The notes under the pieces were generated by a model. It saw nothing but the letters and a program-made list of their open reading frames with translations, was not told where the DNA came from and made no database searches. A stretch of DNA of 64,000 bases from Ureibacillus sp. FSL W7-1570. GTDB lineage: Bacteria; Bacillota; Bacilli; Bacillales_A; Planococcaceae. A program made the position numbers and the translations under genes. Numbering within the stretch: position 1 is the stretch's first letter; each line of letters opens with the position of its first letter. Shown here piece after piece: positions 16,150 to 25,597 of the stretch. Location: contig NZ_CP151979.1 of the NCBI RefSeq assembly GCF_038593265.1, positions 3,216,776-3,280,775 on the forward strand, in the 5' to 3' direction.

Positions 16150-16199
16150 TTCGACATAACGAAAAAAGTTCGTTTTTTCTACGAATCCTCTTTGTCGAA
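16150..16199. promoter_or_regulatory. Pair of Spo0A-type boxes upstream of murE
   Basis: TTCGACA (16150-16156) and TGTCGAA (16193-16199) are the two orientations of the 0A box core, 36 bases apart, in the 270-bp gap between the aldehyde dehydrogenase gene and murE. No other gene is seen in this gap. Binding by Spo0A is inferred from the 7-base cores only. Confidence 0.35.
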
Positions 16200-16326
16200 A
16201 TTTATCTATTTTTGATATGATTGATATCATTAAGAAAAAATATCGAATGAAAATATGATTTTGCAATTGTTAAAAATTGGAACGTTTTCATCGAAACTTA
16301 CCATTGCTTAATACGGAGGAAGAAAG

Positions 16327-17802
16327 ATGATTACAGAAGAAATATTGAGCGTCATTCCAATGAAACAAGTGATTGGACAGTTGCCGAATACCATCAAGGA
16401 TATTTCGGATGATTCAAGAAGTGTTCAGCCAAAAAGCATGTTTGTATGCATCAAAGGATATACGGTGGACGGCCATGACTATGCTCAAGATGCGGTCAAT
16501 CAAGGGGCAACGGTGGTGGTCGCGGAAAGACCGTTGCAACTGGAAGGCAATGTGGCGCAAGTCATCGTGCCGGATACGAACCGGACATTAGGGCTTATCG
16601 CCGCCAAGTTTTTTGATTATCCGTCTGAAGACTTGACGATGGTTGGAGTGACAGGAACAAACGGGAAAACCAGCGTATCGAACATCATTCATCAAATGTT
16701 TGTCGGATTGGGAGAAAAATCCGCATTATCAGGCACCATCGGTTTTAATCTGAACGGGGTGCTCTATGAAACAGCGAATACGACAAGCGATGCATTAAGC
16801 ACGCAGCAAATGATATTCCGTGCGAAAATGGAAGGATGCCATTCGATGGTCATGGAAGTCTCTTCCCACGGCCTGGCTTTGGGAAGACTTGCGGGGGTGG
16901 ATTTCGATGTGGCCGTGTTTACAAATTTGACCCATGATCATTTGGATTTCCACGGAACGATGGAAGAATACGGATATGCAAAAGGTTTATTGTTTTCCCA
17001 ATTGGGCCAGGATTTGACAAAAAATAAAGCGGCCGTATTAAATGCGGATGATCCTTGGTCCAAAAAATATGAAAGTATGACCCCATACCCTATATGGACA
17101 TATGGTTTGAAAAACGATGCCCATTTCCGGGCTGAAAATTGCGGTTTCAATGAAGGTTTTACGACTTTTGATATGATTACGCCTGAAGGAAAATTTCCGG
17201 TAACGATGCAATTGTTAGGGGAATTTAACGTTTATAATATTTTGGCGGCGACCGCCGTTTTATATTCCCGCGGTTACCCGATGGAGGCGATCATCGAGCA
17301 GATTGAAGACTTGGTGCCGATTCGTGGGCGGATGCAAAAAATCAAAACGGACTTGCCTTTACATATTTTCATCGATTACGCCCACACGCCGGATGCCATC
17401 GAAAAAGCCATCGATGCGGCAATGCCATTCAAAAAGCCGGGGAATAAATTGATTTTCCTTGTGGGGACAGGAGGAAACCGGGATAAATCCAAACGGCCTG
17501 CCATGGCGGAGAAAGCCTCAAGAGCGGATTACGTCGTGCTAACAACAGATGATCCCCGCTTCGAAGATTACGATAGCATTACAGGCGATTTGGCAAAAGG
17601 GATGCTTCATGAGAATTATGCCTGCATCGGTGACCGGGCGGAAGCGGTCCGGCATGCGATCGAGGTTGCGGAGCCTGGGGATGTCATCATCTTTGCCGGT
17701 AAAGGACATGAAGATTATCAAATCATCGGCAACAAAAAATATCCTCACAGTGATGCGGATATTGCCTTGGAAGCTGCAAAATTGAAATTTGTCAAAGGGT
17801 GA
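16327..17802 (+). CDS. murE: UDP-MurNAc-tripeptide synthetase MurE
   Basis: MurE adds the third amino acid to UDP-MurNAc-L-Ala-D-Glu in the cytoplasm during peptidoglycan synthesis. The 491-residue protein has the Mur-ligase ATP loop VTGTNGKTSVSNII, the ANTTSDAL substrate loop, EVSSHGLALGR, the HDHLDFHGTMEEY segment and IDYAHTPDAIEKAI. The specificity motif reads TTDDPRFEDY. Diaminopimelate enzymes usually have DNPR and staphylococcal lysine enzymes DNPA, so this DDPR form is between. The gene stands beside prfC as in staphylococci and away from a dcw cluster, so L-lysine addition is plausible but not proven. Confidence 0.92.
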   Translation: MITEEILSVIPMKQVIGQLPNTIKDISDDSRSVQPKSMFVCIKGYTVDGHDYAQDAVNQGATVVVAERPLQLEGNVAQVIVPDTNRTLGLIAAKFFDYPSEDLTMVGVTGTNGKTSVSNIIHQMFVGLGEKSALSGTIGFNLNGVLYETANTTSDALSTQQMIFRAKMEGCHSMVMEVSSHGLALGRLAGVDFDVAVFTNLTHDHLDFHGTMEEYGYAKGLLFSQLGQDLTKNKAAVLNADDPWSKKYESMTPYPIWTYGLKNDAHFRAENCGFNEGFTTFDMITPEGKFPVTMQLLGEFNVYNILAATAVLYSRGYPMEAIIEQIEDLVPIRGRMQKIKTDLPLHIFIDYAHTPDAIEKAIDAAMPFKKPGNKLIFLVGTGGNRDKSKRPAMAEKASRADYVVLTTDDPRFEDYDSITGDLAKGMLHENYACIGDRAEAVRHAIEVAEPGDVIIFAGKGHEDYQIIGNKKYPHSDADIALEAAKLKFVKG

Positions 17803-17803
17803 A

Positions 17804-17847
17804 TTTTAGAATGAGCCGTCTCAAAACATAGCGAGACGGCTAAAATT
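17804..17847. terminator. Terminator after murE
   Basis: Stem AGCCGTCTC / GAGACGGCT with flanking AATTTTAG and CTAAAATT that extend it. It separates murE from prfC. Confidence 0.75.
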
Positions 17848-17921
17848 ATGATAATTACAGGTATTTGTACGAAAAGCGTTTCAAATTGCAATGATGGCAG
17901 TGAATTAAAATGAGAAAATGG

Positions 17922-17930
17922 TTGTCGAAA
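17922..17930 (+). promoter_or_regulatory. Possible Spo0A box upstream of prfC
   Basis: TTGTCGAAA is an exact match to the strong 0A box and lies 54 bases before the prfC start codon. Confidence 0.35.
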
Positions 17931-17983
17931 CATGGACAATTCTTTTATTATTGTTTACGTATGAAAAAAGGAGACGCAGAAAT

Positions 17984-19561
17984 ATGGATTCAAAATTAAA
18001 ACAAGAAATATTATCCCGTCGGACGTTTGCAATCATTTCCCACCCGGATGCCGGGAAGACCACGTTGACGGAAAAGCTTTTGCTATTTGGCGGAGCCATC
18101 CGCGCTGCCGGTACAGTCAAAGGGAAAAAGACCGGAAAATTCGCCACAAGTGACTGGATGGAAATCGAAAAACAACGGGGAATTTCCGTTACTTCCTCCG
18201 TTTTGCAATTCGATTATGACGGCTATCGGGTGAATATCTTGGACACACCGGGACACCAGGACTTCTCGGAGGATACGTACCGTACACTGATGGCGGTGGA
18301 CAGTGCCGTCATGGTGATTGACGCGGCAAAAGGGATCGAATCGCAAACGATTAAATTGTTCAAAGTTTGCCGTATGCGCGGCATTCCGATTTTTACATTC
18401 ATCAATAAATTGGACCGCCAAGGGAAAGAACCCCTTGAATTGATCGAAGAAATCGAGGAAGTGCTTGAAATCAAAGCCTATCCGATGAACTGGCCGATCG
18501 GTATGGGGAAAGAATTCTACGGCATTTATGACCGCTACCATCATCGGGTGGAACAGTTCCGGGTGGAAGATAAAGAACGCTTTTTGCCATTGGATGAAAA
18601 TGGCGAATTGGCCGCTGATCATCCGATGAAGGAAACTTCCTATTATCAGCAGGCGTTGGACGATATTCAACTCTTGAATGAAGCGGGGAACGCTTTTTCG
18701 GAAGAGGAGATCCGCCAAGGTGAATTGACGCCGGTGTTTTTCGGTTCCGCTTTGACAAACTTTGGCGTGCAAACTTTCTTGGAAACTTATTTGAAATTCG
18801 CTCCTGCTCCGCAACCGCGATTGACAGAAGATGAGCAGCTGATTGATCCAATGGAGCATGAGGAGCTTTCCGGATTCATTTTCAAAATTCAGGCAAACAT
18901 GAACCCGGCACACCGGGATCGAATCGCTTTTGTGCGCATTGTTTCGGGCAAATTTGAACGGGGAATGAATGTGACATTGGCCCGTACAGGAAAAACGTTC
19001 AAAGTGACCCAATCGACGCAATTTTTGGCGGAAACCCGGGAAACGGTGGACGAAGCGGTGGCAGGAGACATCATCGGGCTTTATGATACGGGAACATATC
19101 AAATCGGAGACACCATCGTGGGTGGAAAGAAATTGTTCCAATTTGAAAAACTCCCTCAATTTACACCGGAACTGTTTGTGAGAGTCAGCCCGAAAAACGT
19201 GATGAAATCGAAACAGTTCCATAAAGGCATCTTGCAGCTTGTGCAAGAAGGGGCCATCCAATATTATAAAACGCTGCATACAGAGGAAATCATTCTCGGT
19301 GCGGTGGGGCAATTGCAATTTGAAGTGTTCGAGCACCGGATGAAAAATGAATATAATGTGGAAGTTGTCATGCAGCCGATCGGATCCAAAATTGCCCGCT
19401 GGATCAAAAATGAAGAGGATGTCAAGGATTCAATGAATTCATCCCGTTCCATGCTGGTGAAAGATCGCTTCGGCAAACTCGTCTTTTTATTCGAAAATGA
19501 ATTTGCTATGCGCTGGTTCTCGGAGAAAAATGAACATATTCAATTATATAGTTTGTTGTAA
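17984..19561 (+). CDS. prfC: Peptide chain release factor 3
   Basis: RF3 is a GTPase that removes RF1/RF2 from the ribosome after peptide release. The 525-residue protein has the G1 loop [16 protein letters not shown], switch region [12 protein letters not shown]3 [15 protein letters not shown]4 NKLDRQGK and the RF3-specific C-terminal domains ([31 protein letters not shown]). The ATG follows AAAAAGGAGACGCAG. No second release-factor gene is adjacent. The long open frame on the opposite strand of this gene is a shadow. Confidence 0.96.
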   Translation: MDSKLKQEILSRRTFAIISHPDAGKTTLTEKLLLFGGAIRAAGTVKGKKTGKFATSDWMEIEKQRGISVTSSVLQFDYDGYRVNILDTPGHQDFSEDTYRTLMAVDSAVMVIDAAKGIESQTIKLFKVCRMRGIPIFTFINKLDRQGKEPLELIEEIEEVLEIKAYPMNWPIGMGKEFYGIYDRYHHRVEQFRVEDKERFLPLDENGELAADHPMKETSYYQQALDDIQLLNEAGNAFSEEEIRQGELTPVFFGSALTNFGVQTFLETYLKFAPAPQPRLTEDEQLIDPMEHEELSGFIFKIQANMNPAHRDRIAFVRIVSGKFERGMNVTLARTGKTFKVTQSTQFLAETRETVDEAVAGDIIGLYDTGTYQIGDTIVGGKKLFQFEKLPQFTPELFVRVSPKNVMKSKQFHKGILQLVQEGAIQYYKTLHTEEIILGAVGQLQFEVFEHRMKNEYNVEVVMQPIGSKIARWIKNEEDVKDSMNSSRSMLVKDRFGKLVFLFENEFAMRWFSEKNEHIQLYSLL

Positions 19562-19572
19562 TACTTGGACTG

Positions 19573-19608
19573 GAGCGAATGGAAAATTGTTTTCCGTTCG
19601 CTCTTTTC
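19573..19608 (+). terminator. Terminator of prfC
   Basis: 14-bp stem GAGCGAATGGAAAA / TTTTCCGTTCGCTC with one G-T pair, then TTTT. Confidence 0.9.
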
Positions 19609-19786
19609 GATTGTTTTGGAAGCGGCGGAACAGAATCCCCATAAATATTCCTCGAAAGGGTTCAAACTGTTGAATAATGGGGTATGGAATTGCCCAAAAC
19701 AGCAAATGGATGACTTGTGAAAGGAAAAAAAGAACCGTATCAAGAATAAGTAATTAATAGGAATATTGGGGATGGAGGAAAAGGGC

Positions 19787-20872
19787 ATGGCAGTTCATTT
19801 TTTTACAGGTTTTCCTGGGTTTATCACGAGACAATTGATTCGCCGGATGTTTGAAAATAATGTAGCGGACACGGTATACGTCCTTGTGCTGAAAACGGAA
19901 AGAGAAAAAGCGGAAACGGTGCGGGAAAGCATTTTGGAAGCGTATCCTGGCAGAAAGATTGAAATCATCGAAGGCGATATTACATTGCCGAATTTAAACC
20001 TCCAAGAAGATACGATGAAAAAAATGGCAGAGGAGGTTCAATATTTCTGGCATCTGGCCGCCATATACGATTTGGCCGTACCGCGGGATGCCGCCTGGAA
20101 AGTCAACGTGCACGGCACATCCAATGTGAATGATTTTGTGAAAAAATTGCCTCGATTAAAGCGTTATATGTACTTCAGCACAGCCTATGTGGCGGGCAGA
20201 AGGGAAGGGTTGCTTCTTGAAACGGAATTAATACGGCCGGAATCCTTCAAAAACCATTATGAAGAAACGAAATTTGAAGCGGAATTGCTGGTGAGAGATT
20301 TGATTGATGAGATTCCGTTGACCATCATTCGGCCAGGGATTGTGATAGGGAATTCGAAAACGGGGGAAACGAATAAATTTGACGGTCCATACTTCTTTTT
20401 AAACTTGATCGATCGTTTGAGTTTCCTGCCGTTTATACCTTACATCGGAAAATCCGATGCACGAATCAATGTGGTGCCAATAGACTATATAACGGAAGCG
20501 GCGATTTTCCTTTGCCATGATGAGGATGCGATCGGCAAAACGGTGCATTTGACCGATCCAAACCCGCATCCGGTCCAGGAAGTGTACCGGACGATGGTGA
20601 AAGAAATGACAGGTCACTTCCCTAAAGGGAGAATCCCCCTTTCCGCTGCAAAGGCGTTCTTGCAAATCAAAAAAGTTCGGACAATGCTGGGGGTTGAAAA
20701 GGAAACCATCGATTATCTGACATGGAATGCGACTTTTGATTGTACGATGGCCAAAGCGCTTTTATCAAAAGGAAATATCACCTGTCCGGATTTTATCAAA
20801 ACGATTCCGGTGATGGTCCGGTTTTATAAAGAAAATAAAAGCAATGAACAGTACCATATCCAAATCAAATAA
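19787..20872 (+). CDS. NAD(P)-dependent extended SDR / fatty acyl reductase-like protein
   Basis: A 361-residue protein with an N-terminal Rossmann fold; the dinucleotide loop is FFTGFPGFITRQLIRRM. The SDR catalytic pair is visible as YFSTAYVAGRREG and YEETKFEAELLV (the latter being YxxxK). It belongs to the NAD_binding_4 group related to fatty acyl-CoA reductases and thioester reductases, which reduce thioester-bound acids or act on sugar and lipid substrates. The substrate is unknown. The ATG at 19787 follows GGAGGAAAAGGGC. It is alone, ending just before the manganese riboswitch. Confidence 0.75.
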   Translation: MAVHFFTGFPGFITRQLIRRMFENNVADTVYVLVLKTEREKAETVRESILEAYPGRKIEIIEGDITLPNLNLQEDTMKKMAEEVQYFWHLAAIYDLAVPRDAAWKVNVHGTSNVNDFVKKLPRLKRYMYFSTAYVAGRREGLLLETELIRPESFKNHYEETKFEAELLVRDLIDEIPLTIIRPGIVIGNSKTGETNKFDGPYFFLNLIDRLSFLPFIPYIGKSDARINVVPIDYITEAAIFLCHDEDAIGKTVHLTDPNPHPVQEVYRTMVKEMTGHFPKGRIPLSAAKAFLQIKKVRTMLGVEKETIDYLTWNATFDCTMAKALLSKGNITCPDFIKTIPVMVRFYKENKSNEQYHIQIK

Positions 20873-20877
20873 ATTCA

Positions 20878-20906
20878 TTGCAAATCAATTTTGGTGCTGA
20901 TATACT
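20878..20906 (+). promoter_or_regulatory. Promoter of the manganese riboswitch transcript
   Basis: TTGCAA (20878-20883), 17 bp, TATACT (20901-20906). It starts six bases after the stop codon of the preceding gene. Confidence 0.8.
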
Positions 20907-20940
20907 TAGTTTACGTAAAAATGAATAACCATTGACATTG

Positions 20941-21084
20941 TCAAAGGGGAGTAGCTATAAGTATTTGGACGCCCAAATACTTACTTCATATTCGTCATTA
21001 CATGGCGGGTGCCATCGGATATGAAAGCAAATTCATCCGTTTGCTTAGCAAGACCTTTGCCTTTCAAGGGCAAAGGTCTTTTAT
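20941..21084 (+). ncRNA. yybP-ykoY manganese riboswitch with terminator
   Basis: The aptamer carries the conserved TCAAAGGGGAGTAGC at its 5' side and GTCATTACATGGCGGG, GCCATCGG and TTGCTTAGCAAGACC at its 3' side. The closing helix pairs CAAAGG with CCTTTG. The expression platform is the terminator hairpin AGACCTTTGCC / GGCAAAGGTCT (21051-21080) followed by TTTTAT; its 5' arm is shared with the aptamer's closing helix, so Mn2+ binding should free the gene from termination. This is the known leader of TerC-type manganese exporters, and such a gene follows 79 bases later. Confidence 0.92.
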
Positions 21085-21162
21085 ATTGTATAAAAATGGC
21101 ATTTCCCTTGAATTGTAGAAGCAGTTTCAGTTGGGCATACAAACATTAAGGAGGAGTAATTC

Positions 21163-21939
21163 GTGGAAGCAATCATTTTGGAATATTTGTGGGTTCTGGT
21201 CGTTCTCGTCGCGCTGGAAGGACTGTTGGCCGCGGATAATGCGGTGGTTATGGCGGTGATGGTCAAACACTTGCCGGTGGATCAGCAGAAAAAAGCCCTG
21301 TTTTACGGATTGTTTGGAGCGTTGATCTTCCGTTTTACCGCGTTATTCTTAATCACGATTTTAGTGAACTATTGGGAAATCCAAGCGATTGGTGCAGCAT
21401 ATTTATTGTTTATTGCGTTTAAAAATATTTACGAAAAGAAATTCAAAAAAGAGGAAGAAGAACGGGAAATTGAAGAACATCTGCAAAAAGGGAAAGGATT
21501 ATGGGCTACGGTATTGAAGATTGAATTGGCGGATATCGCCTTTGCTGTGGATTCAATGCTTGCTGCCGTTGCAATTGCGGTGACACTGCCGGAAATTGGC
21601 CATTTTCATATCGGTGGCATCAATGCGGGACAATTTACGGTGATGTTCCTCGGCGGAATCATCGGGATGATTTTGATGCGATTTGCTGCACAAGCGTTCG
21701 TCAAATTGTTGAACAACTATCCGGAACTTGAAACAGCTGCCTTTTTAATTGTTGGATGGGTTGGTATTAAATTGGTGGTTTTGACATTATCCCACGAAAA
21801 AGTCGGCATCTTGCCTCATGATTTCCCGCATTCAGCACCTTGGGAAATCACATTCTGGGCTGTGCTTGTGGCTATTGCAGCCGGTGGATGGATCATCAGT
21901 GTGGCAAAGAAAAAAAAGGAAAAAGCAAAAGAGATCTAA
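21163..21939 (+). CDS. meeY: TerC-family manganese exporter (YkoY/MeeY-like)
   Basis: A 258-residue integral membrane protein with about seven membrane segments. TerC proteins of this group export Mn2+ and help metallate secreted enzymes. Key acidic residues are in the membrane: LEGLLAADNAVVMAVM (ExxxxxDN motif of the first helix) and IELADIAFAVDSMLAAVAI (a second D-rich helix), as in known TerC exporters. A charged cytosolic loop (KKFKKEEEEREIEEHLQK) lies near the middle. The start is GTG with AAGGAGGAG upstream. It is controlled by the riboswitch in front, which supports the metal assignment. Confidence 0.9.
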   Translation: MEAIILEYLWVLVVLVALEGLLAADNAVVMAVMVKHLPVDQQKKALFYGLFGALIFRFTALFLITILVNYWEIQAIGAAYLLFIAFKNIYEKKFKKEEEEREIEEHLQKGKGLWATVLKIELADIAFAVDSMLAAVAIAVTLPEIGHFHIGGINAGQFTVMFLGGIIGMILMRFAAQAFVKLLNNYPELETAAFLIVGWVGIKLVVLTLSHEKVGILPHDFPHSAPWEITFWAVLVAIAAGGWIISVAKKKKEKAKEI

Positions 21940-21946
21940 CCTGCGA

Positions 21947-21980
21947 AGGAACGGCTGTAAAAAGGCTGTTCCTCTTTATT
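21947..21980 (+). terminator. Terminator of meeY
   Basis: AGGAACGGC pairs with GGCTGTTCCT around a short loop, followed by CTTTATTTT. Confidence 0.75.
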
Positions 21981-22040
21981 TTCTAATGAATTTTTCTTAT
22001 ACTAATAAAAAGTTTATTTGGAAATAAAGAGGAGAAGCCC

Positions 22041-23390
22041 ATGGCAAACATGTCCATTAAAAACAAACAAATAACACCGTTTCAACTTCTTGTCACATTT
22101 TATTTTCTGGCCATGTTGATTTCTTTTTTGTTGTTGCGGATTCCGGGCGTATACCAGGATGGAAAAGAAGTATCCGTAATTGATACGCTTTTTACTGCCG
22201 TGAGTGCCATCAGTGTAACGGGATTGACCGTATTCAATATTTCAGAAACGTTTACGGATTTTGGGGAAATCATTTTATTGATTATTGTCCAATTGGGTGC
22301 GATTGGGGTCATGTCCATCGGCACCTTTATTTGGCTGCTGATAGGCAAAAGAATCGGCTTGCGCGAAAGACAGCTGATCATGATCGATTTTAATCAGACT
22401 CAGTTGGCGGGGGTAGTACGGCTTCTTAAAGAAATCATCAAAATTTTGTTCTTTATTGAAGCGATCGGCACTTTGATATTGACCATCCATTTTATGAGAT
22501 ATTTTGATTCCTGGTCGGAAGCATTCAAAAATGGGCTGTTTGCCGCAATTTCCGCAACGACGAACAGCGGCTTTGATATTACCGGACACAGCTTCGAACC
22601 TTTTTATAATGACTATTTCGTTCAATTTATTTCAATGATATTGATTGTGCTTGGCGCCATTGGATTTCCGGTGCTGGTGGAATTGAAGCATTATTTATTG
22701 AAGAAAGATCCCTCTTTTCGTTTCAGCCTCTTTACGAAAATCACCACTGTAACATACGGTGTATTGTTTATTATCGGCGCTTTTGCCATCTTTTTGCTGG
22801 AGTCGTTTCAAACTTTAAAAGGAATGCCTTGGCATGAGAAACTCTTTGTTTCGATGTTTCAATCGATTTCTTCAAGATCAGCGGGATTAACGACAATGGA
22901 TGTGGAATTGTTTAGTGAGGCGACAAATATATTTTTGAGTTTTTTGATGTTTGTCGGTTCATCGCCAAGTTCCGTCGGTGGGGGTATCCGGACTACGACA
23001 TTTGCGATCGCCATGTTATTTTTGATTAATTTCGCCAATGGAAGAAAAGAGATTCAAGTGTTTGGACGGGAAATCTGCTTGGAAGATATTTTGCGTTCCT
23101 TTGTGGTGATCATCCTTGCAGCGTTTATGGTATTGATTGCGACAATGGTGTTGTCGATGACGGAGCCGGATGCAACAACCACAGAAATCATCTTTGAAAT
23201 CACATCCGCATTCGGTACGTGCGGTATGGACCTCGGAATCACAGAAAGTTTATCGACCGCAGGCAAATTGGTCATCATGGTATTAATGTTTGTCGGAAGA
23301 GTCGGGCTGATTTCGTTCTTATATACATTGGGCGGAAAGGCGCAAAAACCGAAATTCCGATATCCGGAAGAACGCATTATCATCGGATAA
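22041..23390 (+). CDS. ktrD: Potassium transporter KtrD/KtrB (TrkH family)
   Basis: The ion-conducting membrane subunit of the Na+-dependent potassium uptake system Ktr. The 449-residue protein has four M1-P-M2 repeats with selectivity filter glycines: SAISVTGLTVF, SATTNSGFDITG, SSRSAGLTTMD and SAFGTCGMDLGI. The loop GSSPSSVGGGIRTTTF precedes the fourth repeat. It needs a cytosolic KtrC/KtrA ring; a ktrC gene is present in this window at 49362-50021, far from this one, as in B. subtilis, where KtrCD genes are also unlinked. The ATG follows GAGGAG. Confidence 0.93.
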   Translation: MANMSIKNKQITPFQLLVTFYFLAMLISFLLLRIPGVYQDGKEVSVIDTLFTAVSAISVTGLTVFNISETFTDFGEIILLIIVQLGAIGVMSIGTFIWLLIGKRIGLRERQLIMIDFNQTQLAGVVRLLKEIIKILFFIEAIGTLILTIHFMRYFDSWSEAFKNGLFAAISATTNSGFDITGHSFEPFYNDYFVQFISMILIVLGAIGFPVLVELKHYLLKKDPSFRFSLFTKITTVTYGVLFIIGAFAIFLLESFQTLKGMPWHEKLFVSMFQSISSRSAGLTTMDVELFSEATNIFLSFLMFVGSSPSSVGGGIRTTTFAIAMLFLINFANGRKEIQVFGREICLEDILRSFVVIILAAFMVLIATMVLSMTEPDATTTEIIFEITSAFGTCGMDLGITESLSTAGKLVIMVLMFVGRVGLISFLYTLGGKAQKPKFRYPEERIIIG

Positions 23391-23500
23391 TCGGAAGGAA
23401 AAAATGTAATTATGTCAAAAGCGCAAGGTGTGAACGGTTTTCCTTGATGTAAAAACACTCCTGGAAGAGACCTGCCACTTTAGTGCGGTATACAATCAAA

Positions 23501-23538
23501 AAAAATCATCCATTCATTGCGAATGGATGATTTTTTTG
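23501..23538 (+). terminator. Terminator of ktrD
   Basis: Perfect 15-bp stem AAAAATCATCCATTC / GAATGGATGATTTTT with a five-base loop, then TT. Confidence 0.92.
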
Positions 23539-24041
23539 TGGACAAGCCACCGTTTTCCGGTAGCATTTTGGTGAAATGGAGAAAGGGGAAAAACAATTTT
23601 TTTTAAATAGATCTGTACAAAGTTGTCATAAAATGGACAAAAACGAAATAATTTCTAAAAAATATGAATATTCTCGTCTTTTATGTCATATGCTGTGTAG
23701 AAGTGGATATATTTTTATTAAAATAATAATATTTTACAGACAATAATAATGAACAGTATGTGAGAAACAAAAAATAGTCTATAAGTAATAATATATAATT
23801 CAAAATCTTTTATCAACGAGTAATAAAAATATAGAGCAATACTACCATATACATTAAAAAAATACATAAAAAAACAAAAAAATAACACCAAAAATTGTCT
23901 GAATTTTGAAAATCGGTATTTAATGCTTATTTTATTCTTTAAAATTTTATGAAATAATTTTTATAAAACTTATATTAAGAAAATTTCGGAAAGTTAAAAT
24001 TTATTGAATAAATTGTAGATAGAGAGAGAAAAAATTATTTA
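23539..24041. other. Very AT-rich intergenic stretch, no gene seen
   Basis: About 500 bases, mostly A and T, with many short A and T runs and no open frame with a ribosome binding site. It lies upstream of the histidine kinase gene. TTGTCTGAA near 23895 resembles a Spo0A box loosely. It may be a curved, regulator-rich promoter region; nothing else can be supported. Confidence 0.5.
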
Positions 24042-24071
24042 ATGATTGTGGGGAAGGATGGGTGTTTCAAA

Positions 24072-25523
24072 ATGACAAAAGCGACAATGGTACCTCTATT
24101 GGAAGATTTGTTCCAATATGATGATCCTGTGCTTATATTAAATACTTCATGTAATATCGAGTCAATCAGCAACAAGGCAGCTCAGATATTAAATTTGGAT
24201 GAAGAGATAGGGAAGCCCCTTCCCATGGACGATTTATCACAATCAAGATGGAATTCATTTTTAAAAAGAATCCGGCAAGAGAAATTTTCCTTCTCTTCAT
24301 TTAATATTAAAGGCAAAGATTCTGCGTATAAAGAAATAAAAGTTTTCGGAATGTTTCTGAAAAAGAATAACCTGGTGTTTTTAAAAATATTGAACGAAGA
24401 TTCGGACAACAAGTTTCAATTGTACAGGAAACATTTTCTGAATGATTTGCCTTATGGCCTTCTCTTCTTTAAAGACGAAATGATTAATGAAATCAATTCA
24501 CGGGCGATTGAATTGCTGGATATCGACTTGGGGAATATTTCAAACTTGTCTTTTGATTCTTTTCTCTCAAAGTATTTCGATTACGGTTATAAAAAGCTGC
24601 AATTTTTATCCGAACTGAAAGCTTTTGGACATGCAACGCTGGAAGTGAAGCGTTTGAATCGGCAAAATGAAGAAAGATATTTAACAATGAATTGCAAATA
24701 TTTCTATTATTTGGACATGATTGTGGTTTCCATCGTGGATCATACGGAAACGGTCAAATTGAAACAAAAAGTGAAAGAACTTGAACATTTTAGTGAAATC
24801 GGAAAGATTTCCGCAAATATTACCCATGAGCTGAAAAATGCGGTAACCTCGTTGAAAGGATTTATGGAGTTATTGAAATTCAATACGACGGAAGAAGGAA
24901 AAAAATATATAAAAATCATTGAATCCGAAATGCAAAGAATGGAGACCATCCTTTCAGAAATACTCTATTTGGCAAAACCGACCAAATTTATTAAAGAAAA
25001 GGTATCCATGCTGCATGTGATCGAAGAAGTGATTGAAATTATGCAGCCCCAAGCTTATAAAAACCATGTCGTGATCCAATTGAAGGCCGATGAAGAATGT
25101 GATTCAATGATTACCGGCAATGTCAATCATTTAAAACAAATGTTCATCAATTTGGTAAAAAACGCTATTGAAGTGATGGAAAATGGCGGCACGATTACAA
25201 TTGAATTAAAAAATATATGCAATAAAGTCCAAGTATTGATCAAAGATGAAGGAACAGGGATTCCGGAAGAAAATTTAAATAAATTATTCACGCCATTTTT
25301 TACAACAAAAGATGAAGGAACAGGACTCGGGTTGTCACTCGTCAAAAAAGTGGTGGATGAGCATCATGGAAAAATTTCGGTGGAAAGCATCGTTGATGTC
25401 GGTTCCACTTTCATTTTGGAATTTCCGGGTTATACAGAGAATTATACTAAGTATTATTACGATGAAAATCAAATGAAGAAACTGTTGGCATCCCGCACGG
25501 CCAATTCTGTCCCGCTTGTATAG
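24072..25523 (+). CDS. Cytosolic PAS-domain sensor histidine kinase (sporulation-kinase-like)
   Basis: A 483-residue kinase with no membrane segment. The N-terminal 220 residues hold two PAS-like regions (DPVLILNTSCNIESISNKAAQIL and LPYGLLFFKDEMINEINSRAIELL). The phosphoacceptor is about His252 in ANITHELKNAVTSLKGFMELL, close to the H-box of KinA/KinE-type kinases that feed Spo0F. The ATPase has NLVKNAIEVM (N box), DEGTGIPEENL, FFTTKDEGTGLGLSLVKKVV. No response regulator gene is adjacent, so it is an orphan kinase, typical of the phosphorelay. The start may be 24072 or the ATG at 24042; neither has an ideal ribosome binding site. Confidence 0.8.
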   Translation: MTKATMVPLLEDLFQYDDPVLILNTSCNIESISNKAAQILNLDEEIGKPLPMDDLSQSRWNSFLKRIRQEKFSFSSFNIKGKDSAYKEIKVFGMFLKKNNLVFLKILNEDSDNKFQLYRKHFLNDLPYGLLFFKDEMINEINSRAIELLDIDLGNISNLSFDSFLSKYFDYGYKKLQFLSELKAFGHATLEVKRLNRQNEERYLTMNCKYFYYLDMIVVSIVDHTETVKLKQKVKELEHFSEIGKISANITHELKNAVTSLKGFMELLKFNTTEEGKKYIKIIESEMQRMETILSEILYLAKPTKFIKEKVSMLHVIEEVIEIMQPQAYKNHVVIQLKADEECDSMITGNVNHLKQMFINLVKNAIEVMENGGTITIELKNICNKVQVLIKDEGTGIPEENLNKLFTPFFTTKDEGTGLGLSLVKKVVDEHHGKISVESIVDVGSTFILEFPGYTENYTKYYYDENQMKKLLASRTANSVPLV

Positions 25524-25597
25524 CCGCCGCTTTGACAAATCTTTTCTCTAATAGCTATAATGCTCTTAAAGAGATAGAAAAAAGAGGATGATTTGTC

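Noticed and set aside
16205..16320. Catabolite-response (cre) site before murE
   Set aside because: TGGAACGTTTTCA resembles a cre site but lacks one base of the 14-base pattern.
18083..19336. 417-codon open frame antisense to prfC
   Set aside because: It is the reverse shadow of a highly conserved GTPase gene and has no known family traits; its length follows from the codon use of prfC.
20941..21084. Hairpin before meeY as a simple terminator of the reductase gene
   Set aside because: The promoter after that gene's stop codon and the conserved aptamer bases show it is a riboswitch expression platform.
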